Assembly (NCBI RefSeq): GCF_946482605.1 | Contig: NZ_CAMLSE010000031.1 | Location: 31,114 to 95,113, forward strand | Reading direction: 5' to 3' | DNA length: 64,000 nucleotides | Source: an uncultured Dyadobacter sp. | GTDB taxonomy: Bacteria; Bacteroidota; Bacteroidia; Cytophagales; Spirosomataceae | Shown: positions 17,117 to 26,869 of the stretch, one piece after another | Layout of the letters: each line of letters opens with the position of its first letter | Numbering within the stretch: position 1 is the stretch's first letter | Program-made: the position numbers and the translations under genes | The notes under the pieces: generated by a model | Seen by the model: only the letters and a program-made list of their open reading frames with translations | Databases searched by the model: none | What the model was told of the DNA's origin: nothing

Positions 17117-20100
17117 ATGTTTAATCAATTCATACGACGACCCGTATTCGCGATAGTGATATCGGTCATGATAGTCTTCGTAGGTATACTGGCTATCAAA
17201 AAACTGCCCATTTCGCAGTTCCCGGACATTGCACCTACCACTGTTAACATTTTCATCGCCTACCCCGGTTCTAGTGCCGATGTATTGGTAAAATCCACGC
17301 TTATTACGCTGGAACAGGCGATTAACGGTGTTCAGGATATGCGTTACATCGCTACCGACGCCACCAGTGCGGGTGAAGCGACGCTCAGGATCATCTTCGA
17401 ACCGGGTACCGACCCGAACGACGCGGTAATCCGGGTAAAAACGCGGGTTGACCAGGTTATGCCGCTCCTTCCTGAACTTGTTCAGCGTGAAGGGGTTATC
17501 ATCACCCCGATCCAGCCAAGTATGCTCATGTACGTCAATCTCTACTCGAAGACGAAGAGCATTGACGAGAAATTCCTCTTCAACTATGCTACCGTCAAAA
17601 TGATCCCTGAAATCCAGCGGACCAAAGGGGTGGCGCGGGCGCAGATCCTGGGTAGCCGCCGTTACGCGATGCGTGTATGGCTCAATCCCGACCGTATGCG
17701 TGCGTACAGCATTTCAGTGGAAGAAGTCATGAAGGCCCTCGGCGAGCAAAGCATCATCGGTCGTCCCGGCCGGATCGGACAGAGCTCCGGTATCGCAGCG
17801 CAGTCATTGGAATACGTACTGACCTACAAAGGCCGTTACAGCGAACCGAAAGAATACGAGGACATCATTATCCGCGCCAATTCCCAGGGTGAAAGCATTC
17901 ATTTGAAAGACATTGCCAAAGTAGAGCTGGGTAGTGAATTCTTCGACATTTACTCCAACCTTGACGGAAAAGCCTCGGCGGCGATCGTTTTACGCCAGAA
18001 CTACGGTAGTAATGCGAGCGACGTAATTAAGGAGGTGAAGCAAAAACTGGACGTGATGAAAGCCTCATTCCCTCCGGGCATGGATTACAAGATCAGCTAC
18101 GACGTTTCGACGTTCCTTGATGCTTCCATTGAGCAGGTGATCGACACCCTGCGCGACGCATTTATCCTGGTGGCATTGGTGGTGTTCATCTTCCTCGGCG
18201 ACTGGCGCTCGACGCTGATCCCGATCCTCGCGGTACCGGTATCATTGGTGGGTGCATTCTTTGTGATCCAGGGATTTGGTCTTTCGATTAACCTCATCAC
18301 CCTTTTCGCGCTTGTATTGGCGATCGGTATTGTGGTCGATGATGCGATTGTGGTGGTGGAAGCGGTCCATGCCAAGATGGAAGAAGAGCCGCATTTATCA
18401 CCATTTAACGCTGTTAGAAAAGTTCTTGGAGAGATTTCAGGTGCGATTATCGCGATCACTGCGGTCATGGTGTCGGTGTTCCTGCCTATTTCATTCATGT
18501 CGGGCCCTGTGGGTACCTTTTACCGCCAGTTCTCGATCACGATGGCGAGCTCGATCGTTATCTCGGCCCTTATCGCCTTGACGCTCACGCCGGTACTGTG
18601 TGCGATCATGCTTAAAAACCACCACGGCCACGAGCGCAAGAAAAACCCGCTTACCCGTGCGCTCGACAGTTTCAACCGCGGATTCGACAAGATGACGGGT
18701 TGGTACGTGCGATTGCTGAGACTGATCGTGAACCGCAGGGTCGTGACATTCGCCGTACTCGGCCTGTTTTGTGCCGGTATCTGGTACGAAAACTCGGTAG
18801 TACCCGCAGGTTTTATCCCTAACGAGGACCAGAGTACGATCTACGCGATCATCCAGACACCTCCTGGCTCTACTTTGGAAAAAACCAATGAAGTATCCCG
18901 GCGTCTGCAGAAGATTTGCGAAGAGGTGGAAGGCATCGAATCGGTATCGTCCCTGGCAGGTTATGAGATCATGACGGAAGGTCGTGGTTCCAATGCAGGT
19001 ACCTGTTTGATCAACCTCAAATCATGGCATGATCGTAAGCACAATGTGAAGGAGATCATGGAGGAGCTGGAACACGCCTCAAAAGGCCTCGGCGCGACGG
19101 TCGAATTCTTCGAGCCGCCAGCAATCCCGGGTTTTGGTACTTCCGGTGGTTTCTCGATGCGTTTGCTGGACAAAAACACCGATACCGACTACCACGAGTT
19201 TGATAAGATCAACAAAGAGTTCATGGAAGACCTGGGTAAACGTAAAGAGCTGACCGGCTTGTTTACCTTCTTCGCTGCGAACTATCCGCAATACGAGCTG
19301 GAAATCGATAACAAACTGGCGATGCAGAAAGGCGTATCGATCGGCAAAGCGATGGACAACCTCAACATCATGATCGGTAGTACTTACGAACAGGGCTTTA
19401 TCAAGTTCAACCAGTTCTTCAAAGTATATGTACAGTCCGACCCGCAGTACAGAAGGCTTCCGTCAGACCTGTTGAAACTGTTCGTGAAAAACGAAGCGGG
19501 AGAAATGGTGCCCTACTCGTCGTTCATGAAGTTGAAAAAAGGCCAGGGACCTAACGAGATCACACGTTTCAACCTGTATAATTCCGCGGCGATCCAGGGA
19601 CTTCCTGCCAAAGGCTACACCACTGCCGAAGCCATCCAGGCTATCCGCGAAGTGGCTGCCAAAACGCTGCCGAAAGGTTACGATATCGCATTCGAAGGTC
19701 TATCCTATGACGAATCCATCCGCGGTAACGAGTCACTCGTGGTGTTCATGATCGTTTTGGCGTTCGTGTACCTGGTGCTTGCAGCACAATACGAAAGCTT
19801 TATCATTCCGCTGGCGGTAGTGACTTCACTTCCGGTAGGTGTGTTCGGTTCGTTCCTTGTACTGAACCTGATGGGCCTCGAAAACAACATCTACGCACAG
19901 ATCGGTCTGATCATGCTCGTGGGTCTGCTGGGTAAAAACGCGGTACTGATCGTCGAATTTGCCGTCCAGAAGCGACAGGAAGGTGCTACGATCCTCGAAG
20001 CCGCCATTGAAGGCGCCCGGGTTCGTTTCCGTCCGATTTTGATGACGTCCTTCGCATTCGTGGCGGGTCTGATCCCGCTGATCATCGCCACCGGTGCGGG

Positions 20101-20323
20101 TGCGATCGGTAACCGTACCATCGGCGCCTCGGCATTGGGCGGGATGTTGTTCGGCACCATTTTCGGGGTCATTATCATCCCCGGGCTGTATTACATATTT
20201 GCTAAAATGGCCGACGGCAGACAGCTGATCAAGAATGAAGACGACAGCCCGCTGTCCGAAGGATTCGTTCACGCCATCGACACTTTCCCACATTCAGAAG
20301 ATAACGACGAACATGCGAAATAA
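17117..20323 (+). CDS. RND multidrug efflux permease, HAE1/AcrB type
   Basis: A 1068-residue inner-membrane proton-driven exporter with twelve predicted helices and two large periplasmic loops. Signature features are the N-terminal FIRRPVFAIVISVMIVFVG, the TM4 charged motif in LVLAIGIVVDDAIVVVEAV (the Asp pair of the proton relay), and GLLGKNAVLIVEFA in TM10. Its length and the adjacent adaptor and outer-membrane factor make this a complete tripartite pump. Substrates are unknown; the HAE1 family handles hydrophobic and amphiphilic drugs, bile salts and solvents. The next gene starts inside its last codons. Confidence 0.95.
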   Translation: MFNQFIRRPVFAIVISVMIVFVGILAIKKLPISQFPDIAPTTVNIFIAYPGSSADVLVKSTLITLEQAINGVQDMRYIATDATSAGEATLRIIFEPGTDPNDAVIRVKTRVDQVMPLLPELVQREGVIITPIQPSMLMYVNLYSKTKSIDEKFLFNYATVKMIPEIQRTKGVARAQILGSRRYAMRVWLNPDRMRAYSISVEEVMKALGEQSIIGRPGRIGQSSGIAAQSLEYVLTYKGRYSEPKEYEDIIIRANSQGESIHLKDIAKVELGSEFFDIYSNLDGKASAAIVLRQNYGSNASDVIKEVKQKLDVMKASFPPGMDYKISYDVSTFLDASIEQVIDTLRDAFILVALVVFIFLGDWRSTLIPILAVPVSLVGAFFVIQGFGLSINLITLFALVLAIGIVVDDAIVVVEAVHAKMEEEPHLSPFNAVRKVLGEISGAIIAITAVMVSVFLPISFMSGPVGTFYRQFSITMASSIVISALIALTLTPVLCAIMLKNHHGHERKKNPLTRALDSFNRGFDKMTGWYVRLLRLIVNRRVVTFAVLGLFCAGIWYENSVVPAGFIPNEDQSTIYAIIQTPPGSTLEKTNEVSRRLQKICEEVEGIESVSSLAGYEIMTEGRGSNAGTCLINLKSWHDRKHNVKEIMEELEHASKGLGATVEFFEPPAIPGFGTSGGFSMRLLDKNTDTDYHEFDKINKEFMEDLGKRKELTGLFTFFAANYPQYELEIDNKLAMQKGVSIGKAMDNLNIMIGSTYEQGFIKFNQFFKVYVQSDPQYRRLPSDLLKLFVKNEAGEMVPYSSFMKLKKGQGPNEITRFNLYNSAAIQGLPAKGYTTAEAIQAIREVAAKTLPKGYDIAFEGLSYDESIRGNESLVVFMIVLAFVYLVLAAQYESFIIPLAVVTSLPVGVFGSFLVLNLMGLENNIYAQIGLIMLVGLLGKNAVLIVEFAVQKRQEGATILEAAIEGARVRFRPILMTSFAFVAGLIPLIIATGAGAIGNRTIGASALGGMLFGTIFGVIIIPGLYYIFAKMADGRQLIKNEDDSPLSEGFVHAIDTFPHSEDNDEHAK

Positions 20324-21746
20324 GAGAATATTGAACTGGGCCGGTATCGCGTTCATCGGGCTGACTTACTCGGCCTGCAACATCCCGACACTGCCCCAGA
20401 AAACGGAAAATAAAGTGGTACCTGTGAGCTTCAACGGCTCGCAGGACTCCACCAACACCGGAAAGGTCAGCTGGAAGTCGTACTTCACGGATCCCTACCT
20501 GAATGCGCTGATCGACACCGCATTCAAGAACAACCAGGAGTTGAATGTAACCTTGCAGGAGATTCAGATCGCCCAGAACGAGATCAGTGTACGCAAAGGG
20601 GAATACCTCCCGTTCGTGGGCCTGAGAGGCGGAGCAGGTGTCGAAAAAGCCGCCCGCTACACCAACATCGGTGCCAGTGAAGCGACTACGGATATCAAGC
20701 CCGGCAGAGAAACCCCGGATCCGCTCCCGGATGTGAACATTGCCGCAGTGGCGCGCTGGGAGGTCGATATCTGGCACAAACTCAGGAATGCGAAAAAGGC
20801 CGCGGCTACGAGGTACCTGTCGTCCATTGAAGGTAAGAACTTCATGATGACCAACCTGGCTGCTGAAATCGCAAACTCCTATTACGAACTGCTTGCACTG
20901 GATACCGAGCTGGCCATTATCCGCCAGAACGTCGACATCCAGACCAATGCATTGAAAATCGTGAAGATGGAGAAAGAAGCGACCCGAGTCACCGAGCTGG
21001 CAGTTCGGCGGTTTGAAGCACAGGTGCTTAAAACACAAAATCTGCAATTCAACATCCAGCAGCAGATCATCGAAACCGAAAACCGGATCAACTTCCTCGT
21101 GGGGCGCTATCCGCAGCCGGTACAACGCAGCAACCAGGGCTTCGAAAACCTGGTGCCTAATGTAATTCAGGCCGGTATCCCTTCGCAGCTTCTTTCGAAC
21201 CGCCCGGATATCAGACAGGCGGAGCTCGACCTTCAAGCAGCGAAAATCGACGTTAGCGTTGCCAGGGCCAACTTCTATCCATCGCTGGGACTGTCGGCCA
21301 GCCTTGGCTTCCAGGCTTTCAGCCCGATATTCCTGGCCAGGGTGCCCGAGTCGATCATGGGATCGCTCATCGGGGACCTCGCGGGGCCTGTGATCAACCG
21401 GTATGCGATCCGGGCGGGCTACGCGAATGCGACCGCCAAACAGGTTCAGGCCATTTACAATTATCAGCGTACCGTCCTGAATGCTTATATCGAGGTGGTG
21501 AACCAGTTGTCCAACATCAGCAACCTCGAAAAAAGCTACGACATGAAAACGAAGGAAGTGGAAGCTTTGAACCAGTCGACCACCATTTCGAACCGGTTGT
21601 TCGCCGCAGCGCGCGCGGATTACATGGAAGTATTACTTACTCAACGTGACGCACTCGAATCAAAATTTGAACTGATCGAGACCAAAATGCGCCAGATGCA
21701 TGCGACGGTGAACATCTACCGCGCATTGGGAGGCGGCTGGAATTGA
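20313..21746 (+). CDS. NodT-family outer-membrane efflux lipoprotein (TolC-like)
   Basis: The ATG at 20313 overlaps the pump gene's last 11 bases and gives a lipoprotein signal ending LTYSAC (C22). The 477-residue product has two repeats of the OEP domain, long coiled-coil helices, and the typical KVSWKSYFTDPYLNALIDTA opening and LSNRPDIRQAELDLQAA segment. It forms the trimeric outer-membrane duct for the preceding RND pump. The overlap suggests translational coupling. A strong terminator follows the stop, which ends the operon. Confidence 0.93.
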   Translation: MRNKRILNWAGIAFIGLTYSACNIPTLPQKTENKVVPVSFNGSQDSTNTGKVSWKSYFTDPYLNALIDTAFKNNQELNVTLQEIQIAQNEISVRKGEYLPFVGLRGGAGVEKAARYTNIGASEATTDIKPGRETPDPLPDVNIAAVARWEVDIWHKLRNAKKAAATRYLSSIEGKNFMMTNLAAEIANSYYELLALDTELAIIRQNVDIQTNALKIVKMEKEATRVTELAVRRFEAQVLKTQNLQFNIQQQIIETENRINFLVGRYPQPVQRSNQGFENLVPNVIQAGIPSQLLSNRPDIRQAELDLQAAKIDVSVARANFYPSLGLSASLGFQAFSPIFLARVPESIMGSLIGDLAGPVINRYAIRAGYANATAKQVQAIYNYQRTVLNAYIEVVNQLSNISNLEKSYDMKTKEVEALNQSTTISNRLFAAARADYMEVLLTQRDALESKFELIETKMRQMHATVNIYRALGGGWN

Positions 21747-21773
21747 CAGATTAAATAGGATGTGGTTTTTTGT

Positions 21774-21812
21774 AAAGATACCTTCGGCTCCGGGGGTATC
21801 TTTATTTTTTGG
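21774..21812 (+). terminator. Rho-independent terminator of the RND operon
   Basis: AAAGATACC (21774-21782) pairs perfectly with GGTATCTTT (21795-21803), with a 12-base loop and a T-rich run after it. Its position shows that the next gene's true start must be downstream of about 21810, although the frame is open from 21762. Confidence 0.8.
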
Positions 21813-21896
21813 CAGAAAGGTAACTCGATCACAAAATCAGCTTATTACAGTGATTTTTTGTATGTAACCATCCGTACTCACCTAATCGACTTTGTA

Positions 21897-23360
21897 ATGG
21901 GCCTGAAAAATTACCTGATCATTGCATTACTGACCTTTCCATCGCTGTCACTGCAAGCCAAAGACTACCGCACCTCACTCTTCGGCATCCACTCCGACGG
22001 CATTACGCTCAATACCCGCTCCATTCAGTATGCCATCGACTTCATTCACGATAATGGCGGAGGCAGGCTGGTCTTCAACGTCGGCCGCTACCTGACAGGC
22101 TCCATTCACCTCAAATCCAATGTCACGCTGCACCTGGAAGAAGGTGCTGTCCTCCTCGGATCGCTCAATCCCTGGGATTATGATAAAAAAGTGTGGACTG
22201 CCATCGTTTTTGCCCACGATCAGCAGAACATCGGCATTACCGGCCAGGGAGTGATCGATGGTCGTGGCCGCTACATTGCACGGAACATCGTCGATATGAT
22301 CCATAAAGGCCTCATCAAAGACCTTTTCCGGCAGGATCGCCCCGAGGCCGAAACCAGGCCCGTACTCGCCTACATCCGGAATTGCGAAAATGTAAATATC
22401 AAAAACGTAACCATGCAGAACTCGTCGAGCTGGGTGCAGATCTATGACCAATGCAGGAACGTGACGATCGACAGCATTACCGTCGACAGCAAAGCCTATT
22501 GGAACAACGACGGGATCGATATCGTCGATTGCGACGGCGTAAGCATTACCAACTCCTTCATCGATTCGGACGACGATGGTATCTGCCTCAAATCGCACGA
22601 CGCTTCGAAAGTCTGCAAAAACGTGCTCGTCCGCAACTGCACCATCCGTTCAAGCGCCAATGGCATCAAGTTCGGCACCGCGTCCTATGGCGGTTTCAGC
22701 AATGTGAAAATTTATAATGTGAAGGTCTTCGATACTTACCGATCGGCCATTACACTGCAAGCGGTAGATGGCGGCTTCGTGGAAAATGTGATTGTAGATA
22801 GCTTGAAAGCGTACAACACGGGCAATGCGATCTTCCTGCGTATAGGAGAAAGGGTGAAGGGAAAGAAAGGGAGGATGGAGAATATTAGTATTTCAAACAT
22901 GTATGTGGAGGTGCCTGCAACAAAGCCTGATGCTGGTTATGAGTATGAAGGCCCCATTGAGGATATGCCGCGCAACATATCGCCCTCGGCCATCGTGGGA
23001 ATGCCCGATGCGATCATTTCCAATGTGACATTGAAAAACGTCGAAATCAGATTTCCGGGCGGCGGTAATCCCATGTACGCTAAAATCGGGCTGGCCGAGC
23101 TCGACAAAGTTCCTGAAAAACCGACGTTCTACCCCGAGTTCTCGATGTTCGACGAGCTTCCCGCCTGGGGTCTGTACGTGCGCCACGCGAAGGATGTCAA
23201 GATCAGCAACCTGACACTCACCTGCGAGAAAAAGGACTACCGCACAGCCATTGTCACCGACGATGTGCACGGTGCAACGCTGGAAGGCGTTAAGGTTACG
23301 CAGCCAGGCACCAGGCAGTTTATTCACACCCATCGATCGACCGGCGTTGTCAAGAAATGA
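21897..23360 (+). CDS. Glycoside hydrolase family 28-like secreted enzyme
   Basis: I choose the ATG at 21897 because it starts a signal peptide (MGLKNYLIIALLTFPSLSLQ, then AK) and lies after the upstream terminator. The 487-residue product is a right-handed beta-helix protein with GH28 catalytic spacing: YWNNDGIDIVDC (NxD), then IDSDDDGICLKS (the DD pair), then SSANGIKFGTASYGGF. The family hydrolyses alpha-galacturonosyl or rhamnogalacturonan linkages in pectin. The usual GHG and RIK motifs are altered, as in many Bacteroidota members, so exact specificity is open. It is coupled to a ThuA gene by an ATGA overlap. Confidence 0.85.
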   Translation: MGLKNYLIIALLTFPSLSLQAKDYRTSLFGIHSDGITLNTRSIQYAIDFIHDNGGGRLVFNVGRYLTGSIHLKSNVTLHLEEGAVLLGSLNPWDYDKKVWTAIVFAHDQQNIGITGQGVIDGRGRYIARNIVDMIHKGLIKDLFRQDRPEAETRPVLAYIRNCENVNIKNVTMQNSSSWVQIYDQCRNVTIDSITVDSKAYWNNDGIDIVDCDGVSITNSFIDSDDDGICLKSHDASKVCKNVLVRNCTIRSSANGIKFGTASYGGFSNVKIYNVKVFDTYRSAITLQAVDGGFVENVIVDSLKAYNTGNAIFLRIGERVKGKKGRMENISISNMYVEVPATKPDAGYEYEGPIEDMPRNISPSAIVGMPDAIISNVTLKNVEIRFPGGGNPMYAKIGLAELDKVPEKPTFYPEFSMFDELPAWGLYVRHAKDVKISNLTLTCEKKDYRTAIVTDDVHGATLEGVKVTQPGTRQFIHTHRSTGVVKK

Positions 23361-24187
23361 AACGTCGTATGTGGTTGAAACTTCTTTTCGCGGCAGCTGT
23401 AATCGCAGTGGCATCGGGCGGTTATGCGCTGCATCGGATGCGCTGGCTGCCCTGGCAAAAGCCGGTGTTCGAAACAGCAATTCCGGCTAACTGCGGCGCA
23501 GCGGGGCCCAAAGCCATTTTGATCTTTTCCAAAACAAACGGCTACCGGCACAGTTCCATCGAAGCGGCCGTCAAAGCGATCCGCTCGGAAGGGCAAAGAC
23601 GTGGCTGGGAAGTCGCAGCCACCGAAAATGGAGGGATGTTTAATGCGCGCTGCCTGAAATCGTACCGCGCCGTCGTTTTCCTCTCCACCACCGGCGATTT
23701 CCTCACCGACGAGCAGCAAAAGGCTTTTGAAAATTACATTGAAAACGGAGGCGGCTACGCAGGCATCCATTCCGCGGCCGACTGTGAATATGAATGGAAC
23801 TGGTATGGAAAAATGCTCGGCACACGCTTCCGCAGCCACACCTTTTTGCCCGATCCTGTTCCCATGGCCGAAATTGTAACGGAGCCGGGCTCGCATCCGG
23901 CCATTGATGGGCTGCCTGCACGCTGGTCGAAGCAGGACGAATGGTACAACTTCCGCGAAAATGTGCGGAACAAGCCCGGGTTCCGCGTTCTCCTCACAGT
24001 CGATGAAGGTACCTACCCCGCATTCTGGCCCAAAGCCATGCGCGGCGACCATCCCATTTCGTGGCTCCATCCGGTCGGGAAAGGCAGGATGTTTTACACC
24101 GCCATCGGCCACAATGCCGCCACATACAGCGATCCCAACGCGATGAAGCATATACTGGGCGGGATTGCGTGGGCAGCTGGCCTGTAA
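23357..24187 (+). CDS. ThuA-domain protein with N-terminal membrane anchor
   Basis: A 276-residue protein: one N-terminal hydrophobic anchor (LKLLFAAAVIAVASGGYAL), then a ThuA class-I-amidotransferase-like fold. Family features are ILIFSKTNGYRHSSIEAA, the GGGYAGIHSAADCEYEWNWY block and RDHPISW-like sequence (GDHPISWLH) with KGRMFYTAIGHN. The ThuA family is linked to sugar metabolism and often accompanies glycoside hydrolases and trehalose or oligosaccharide genes; the reaction is not established. Its start codon overlaps the GH28-like stop (ATGA), so the two are translationally coupled and probably serve the same polysaccharide. Confidence 0.88.
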   Translation: MKRRMWLKLLFAAAVIAVASGGYALHRMRWLPWQKPVFETAIPANCGAAGPKAILIFSKTNGYRHSSIEAAVKAIRSEGQRRGWEVAATENGGMFNARCLKSYRAVVFLSTTGDFLTDEQQKAFENYIENGGGYAGIHSAADCEYEWNWYGKMLGTRFRSHTFLPDPVPMAEIVTEPGSHPAIDGLPARWSKQDEWYNFRENVRNKPGFRVLLTVDEGTYPAFWPKAMRGDHPISWLHPVGKGRMFYTAIGHNAATYSDPNAMKHILGGIAWAAGL

Positions 24188-24360
24188 TGCATCCTCAATG
24201 TCAAGAAATTATTACCCTAGTATTAACCAAAACATGGATTTCAAGCGATTTTGGGCATAAAATCAAGCCACTCATTAACTTTCTGTTAAGTATCCCAAAG
24301 CGGCGTCCTGGCGTTTTGCCACGTGAGTATTTTTAGTTTTCAAACTACTCACAAATCAAA

Positions 24361-25857
24361 ATGCAAAAGAAATCTTTACTTGCGCTGCTGGTTGCGGCAG
24401 CTCTCATGAATGGCTGCACGGACCATTTCCCTCATAACCCTGTTCAGGAAGATCCTTCGGCTTTTAAGGAAGTAGCCGGCGTAGACCTCGGCAACGTCGC
24501 CGCAGCTGAAATCTCAGCCTACGATCCTGCTTCTAAAAGGCTTTTTACGGTAAATAATGAAAAGGCAGCCATCGTGGACGTGCTTGATCTCTCCGCATTC
24601 CCGGTGATCACCAGGCTGCAACCGATCGATGTTTCGACATTGGGCGGTGTGGCCAACAGCGTGGCGGTTTCAAACGGAAAACTGGCTATTGCGCTCGAAG
24701 CGACTAACAAGCAAGCCAACGGGAGCATTATCGTACTAAATACCAGCACATTACAAACAATCAAGCAAATCACAGTCGGTGCACTGCCCGACATGGTTAC
24801 ATTCAGCCCCGACGGCCGGTTTATCGTTTCTGCGAACGAAGGCGAGCCCAACGCCGATTACAGCGTTGATCCCGAAGGATCGGTTTCTATTATCGATATT
24901 TCAAATGGATACGCTGTCAAAACCCTCACATTTGAAGGATTTGAGCATTCATACAGTGCGCTGGCTGCGAAAGGTTTTCGCAAGTTCGGGCCGAAAGCTA
25001 CTTTCGCCCAGGATATCGAGCCTGAGTACGTAGCCATTTCCGACAATTCACAGAAGGCGTTTGTGACTTTGCAGGAGAATAACGGTGTGGCTGAAATCGA
25101 CCTGCTCAGCGGCAAAATCCTGGCCCTGCATCCGCTGGGTACCAAAGACATCAGCTATCTGCTCAATGCACTCGACCCGAGCGACGATGATAAGAAAGTG
25201 GAACTCAGAAACTGGCCGATCAAATCGTTCTACCTGCCCGATGCGATCTCGTATTTCAATGTTAACGGCACTCCTTATGTAATTACCGCCGATGAAGGCG
25301 ATGCACGCGAATACAGCACTTTCGACGAGCAGAAACGCGTGAGTTCGCTGAAATTGAACCCCGTTTACTTCCCGAATGCCGATGAACTGAAAAAGAGTTC
25401 GAACCTCGGCCGCCTCCGCGTAACGAGCACTCGCGGCGACTTCGAAAACGACGGCACCTACGAAGAGCTTTACAGCTTCGGCGGGCGCGGTTTCAGCATT
25501 TTCCAGGCCGCGGATATGACGCGTGTTTACGAATCGGGCAACTCGCTGGAACAGGAAGTGATCAAGGCCGGCATTTATGATGATAGCCGCTCCGACGACA
25601 AGGGCGTAGAGCCGGAAGGCGTTACCGTGGGCTGGATGAATGGCAGACCCGTCGCATTCGTTGCCATGGAGCGGGTGGATGCAATCGGCGTCTACGACCT
25701 GAGCAACCCCGCAGCCCCGCAATTCCTGCAAATCATCAAAACAGGTGACGCGCCGGAAGGTGTGCTGTTCATCGCATCCGACAAAAGTCCCAACGGCAAA
25801 AGTCTGCTCATTACCAGCAACGAGGAAGACGGCACCGTCAAATTCTATCAGCCTTAA
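24361..25857 (+). CDS. Choice-of-anchor I family lipoprotein (beta-propeller)
   Basis: A 498-residue protein with lipobox LMNGC (C19). The rest is a beta-propeller-like repeat domain with typical family blocks: AAEISAYDPASKRLFTVNN, LPDMVTFSPDGRFIVSANEG, VITADEGDAREYSTFDEQ and a final GDAPEGVLFIASDKSPNG. This matches the choice-of-anchor I group, which is related to phytase-like and alkaline-phosphatase-associated propellers; no enzymatic function is proven. The acidic EGEPNADYS and DEGDAREY sites could bind calcium. It is monocistronic and ends next to a perfect palindrome. Confidence 0.8.
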   Translation: MQKKSLLALLVAAALMNGCTDHFPHNPVQEDPSAFKEVAGVDLGNVAAAEISAYDPASKRLFTVNNEKAAIVDVLDLSAFPVITRLQPIDVSTLGGVANSVAVSNGKLAIALEATNKQANGSIIVLNTSTLQTIKQITVGALPDMVTFSPDGRFIVSANEGEPNADYSVDPEGSVSIIDISNGYAVKTLTFEGFEHSYSALAAKGFRKFGPKATFAQDIEPEYVAISDNSQKAFVTLQENNGVAEIDLLSGKILALHPLGTKDISYLLNALDPSDDDKKVELRNWPIKSFYLPDAISYFNVNGTPYVITADEGDAREYSTFDEQKRVSSLKLNPVYFPNADELKKSSNLGRLRVTSTRGDFENDGTYEELYSFGGRGFSIFQAADMTRVYESGNSLEQEVIKAGIYDDSRSDDKGVEPEGVTVGWMNGRPVAFVAMERVDAIGVYDLSNPAAPQFLQIIKTGDAPEGVLFIASDKSPNGKSLLITSNEEDGTVKFYQP

Positions 25858-25909
25858 CCGGTTTAATGAGTTCCGGAGAAAGAAGATGGCTAAAATGTGA
25901 TTAAGCTGT

Positions 25910-25946
25910 CATTTGGAGCGAAGCGGCGGCCGCTTCGCTCCAAATG
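25910..25946. repeat. Perfect 17-bp inverted repeat between convergent genes
   Basis: CATTTGGAGCGAAGCGG (25910-25926) is exactly mirrored by CCGCTTCGCTCCAAATG (25930-25946) with a 3-base loop. It lies between the 3' ends of the choice-of-anchor I gene and the LPG-synthase-like gene. It has no long T-tract, but such a strong hairpin could end transcription in both directions or be a dispersed palindromic element. It follows gctgtc, as does the hairpin near 34.2 kb. Confidence 0.7.
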
Positions 25947-25998
25947 CATTAAGGGATTACTTCCATCGTTTGACGCAGCATTCTTCAATGCCATCGGT

Positions 25999-26868
25999 TT
26001 ATTGCAGAGTCGGCTCCCCGGAGGTCGTCTTAACTCGCCTCCTGTCCGTCAAAAACGCACCTGTGATGGCGGTCAGCATGACGATGATGTCGAACAATAC
26101 ACTAACGGTAACCGCAACGTTCTCCGAAGTGCCCAGAAGCTGCGCCCCTTTTAAAAATACCAATTCCCTGGCTCCGATGCCGCCGATACTCAGCGGGAAC
26201 ATGGCTGCGATGGACGACAGGAGGAAGATCAGCACATAATCGGCCAGATGGCCTTTTGCGCCTACCACTTGCAGGAGGATGGCCATGCAAACGATCTGAC
26301 ATACCTGTGTGAGCACAGATAAAACCATCAGCCTTCCCAGTACCGGAAAGACCGTGTGCAGGAAACGCGTCGCCGCAAACCAAAAAGTGCCTGCCGAGAC
26401 GACGGCTAATCCCGCAATTCCCCATAGCAGGGACCGGTCGTACAGCCGCATTGCCACCAGCGTCCCTGCAAGCAACGCCAGCGCAGCAAACCCAATGATC
26501 CGGTCCCAAAGCAGCGTTTTGGTGAGCAGCATTGTTTTTTGTCCGGGGAAATACTGTCTCAAACGGAGCAGCTTATACGCGTCACCTCCCAGCCCGCCGG
26601 GCAGGAACATGCCATAGAACATACTGGTCCAATGCAGATGCAAGCCCGCGCCCTGAGAAAGAGGGACTTCTTGCGCATTCAGCATCGTGGTAAGTCGCGA
26701 CGCGGCGGTGACGCGTGAAAAGAGGTACGGTATGATCGCCGCAACCAGCAAAGTCTTGTCCGCTCTGTCGATTGCCTCCGCAAACCGTTCACGATCGATA
26801 CCCGACCCGACCCAGCAGAGCAGCCCGGCCGTGATCAATATTTTCAGAATCCATTTCCAATGCTTCAT
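25999..26868 (-). CDS. LPG-synthase-type flippase-like membrane protein
   Basis: A 289-residue polytopic protein with about seven or eight hydrophobic helices. It carries the lysylphosphatidylglycerol-synthase transmembrane-domain signature: SRVTAASRLTTMLNAQ, then FYGMFLPGGLGGDAYKLLRL, and a late SIGGIGARELVF. The domain is associated with lipid transport or glycolipid flipping, usually beside glycosyltransferases. It is the last gene of a minus-strand operon: only one base separates it from the GT39 gene upstream. It lacks the soluble aminoacyl-transfer domain, so it is not a full MprF. Confidence 0.83.
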   Translation of the reverse strand: MKHWKWILKILITAGLLCWVGSGIDRERFAEAIDRADKTLLVAAIIPYLFSRVTAASRLTTMLNAQEVPLSQGAGLHLHWTSMFYGMFLPGGLGGDAYKLLRLRQYFPGQKTMLLTKTLLWDRIIGFAALALLAGTLVAMRLYDRSLLWGIAGLAVVSAGTFWFAATRFLHTVFPVLGRLMVLSVLTQVCQIVCMAILLQVVGAKGHLADYVLIFLLSSIAAMFPLSIGGIGARELVFLKGAQLLGTSENVAVTVSVLFDIIVMLTAITGAFLTDRRRVKTTSGEPTLQ

Positions 26869-26869
26869 T

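Noticed and set aside
20229..21236. A 335-codon minus-strand frame opposite the TolC-like gene
   Set aside because: Rich in His/Arg/Val with no domain; antisense to a well-supported operon gene.
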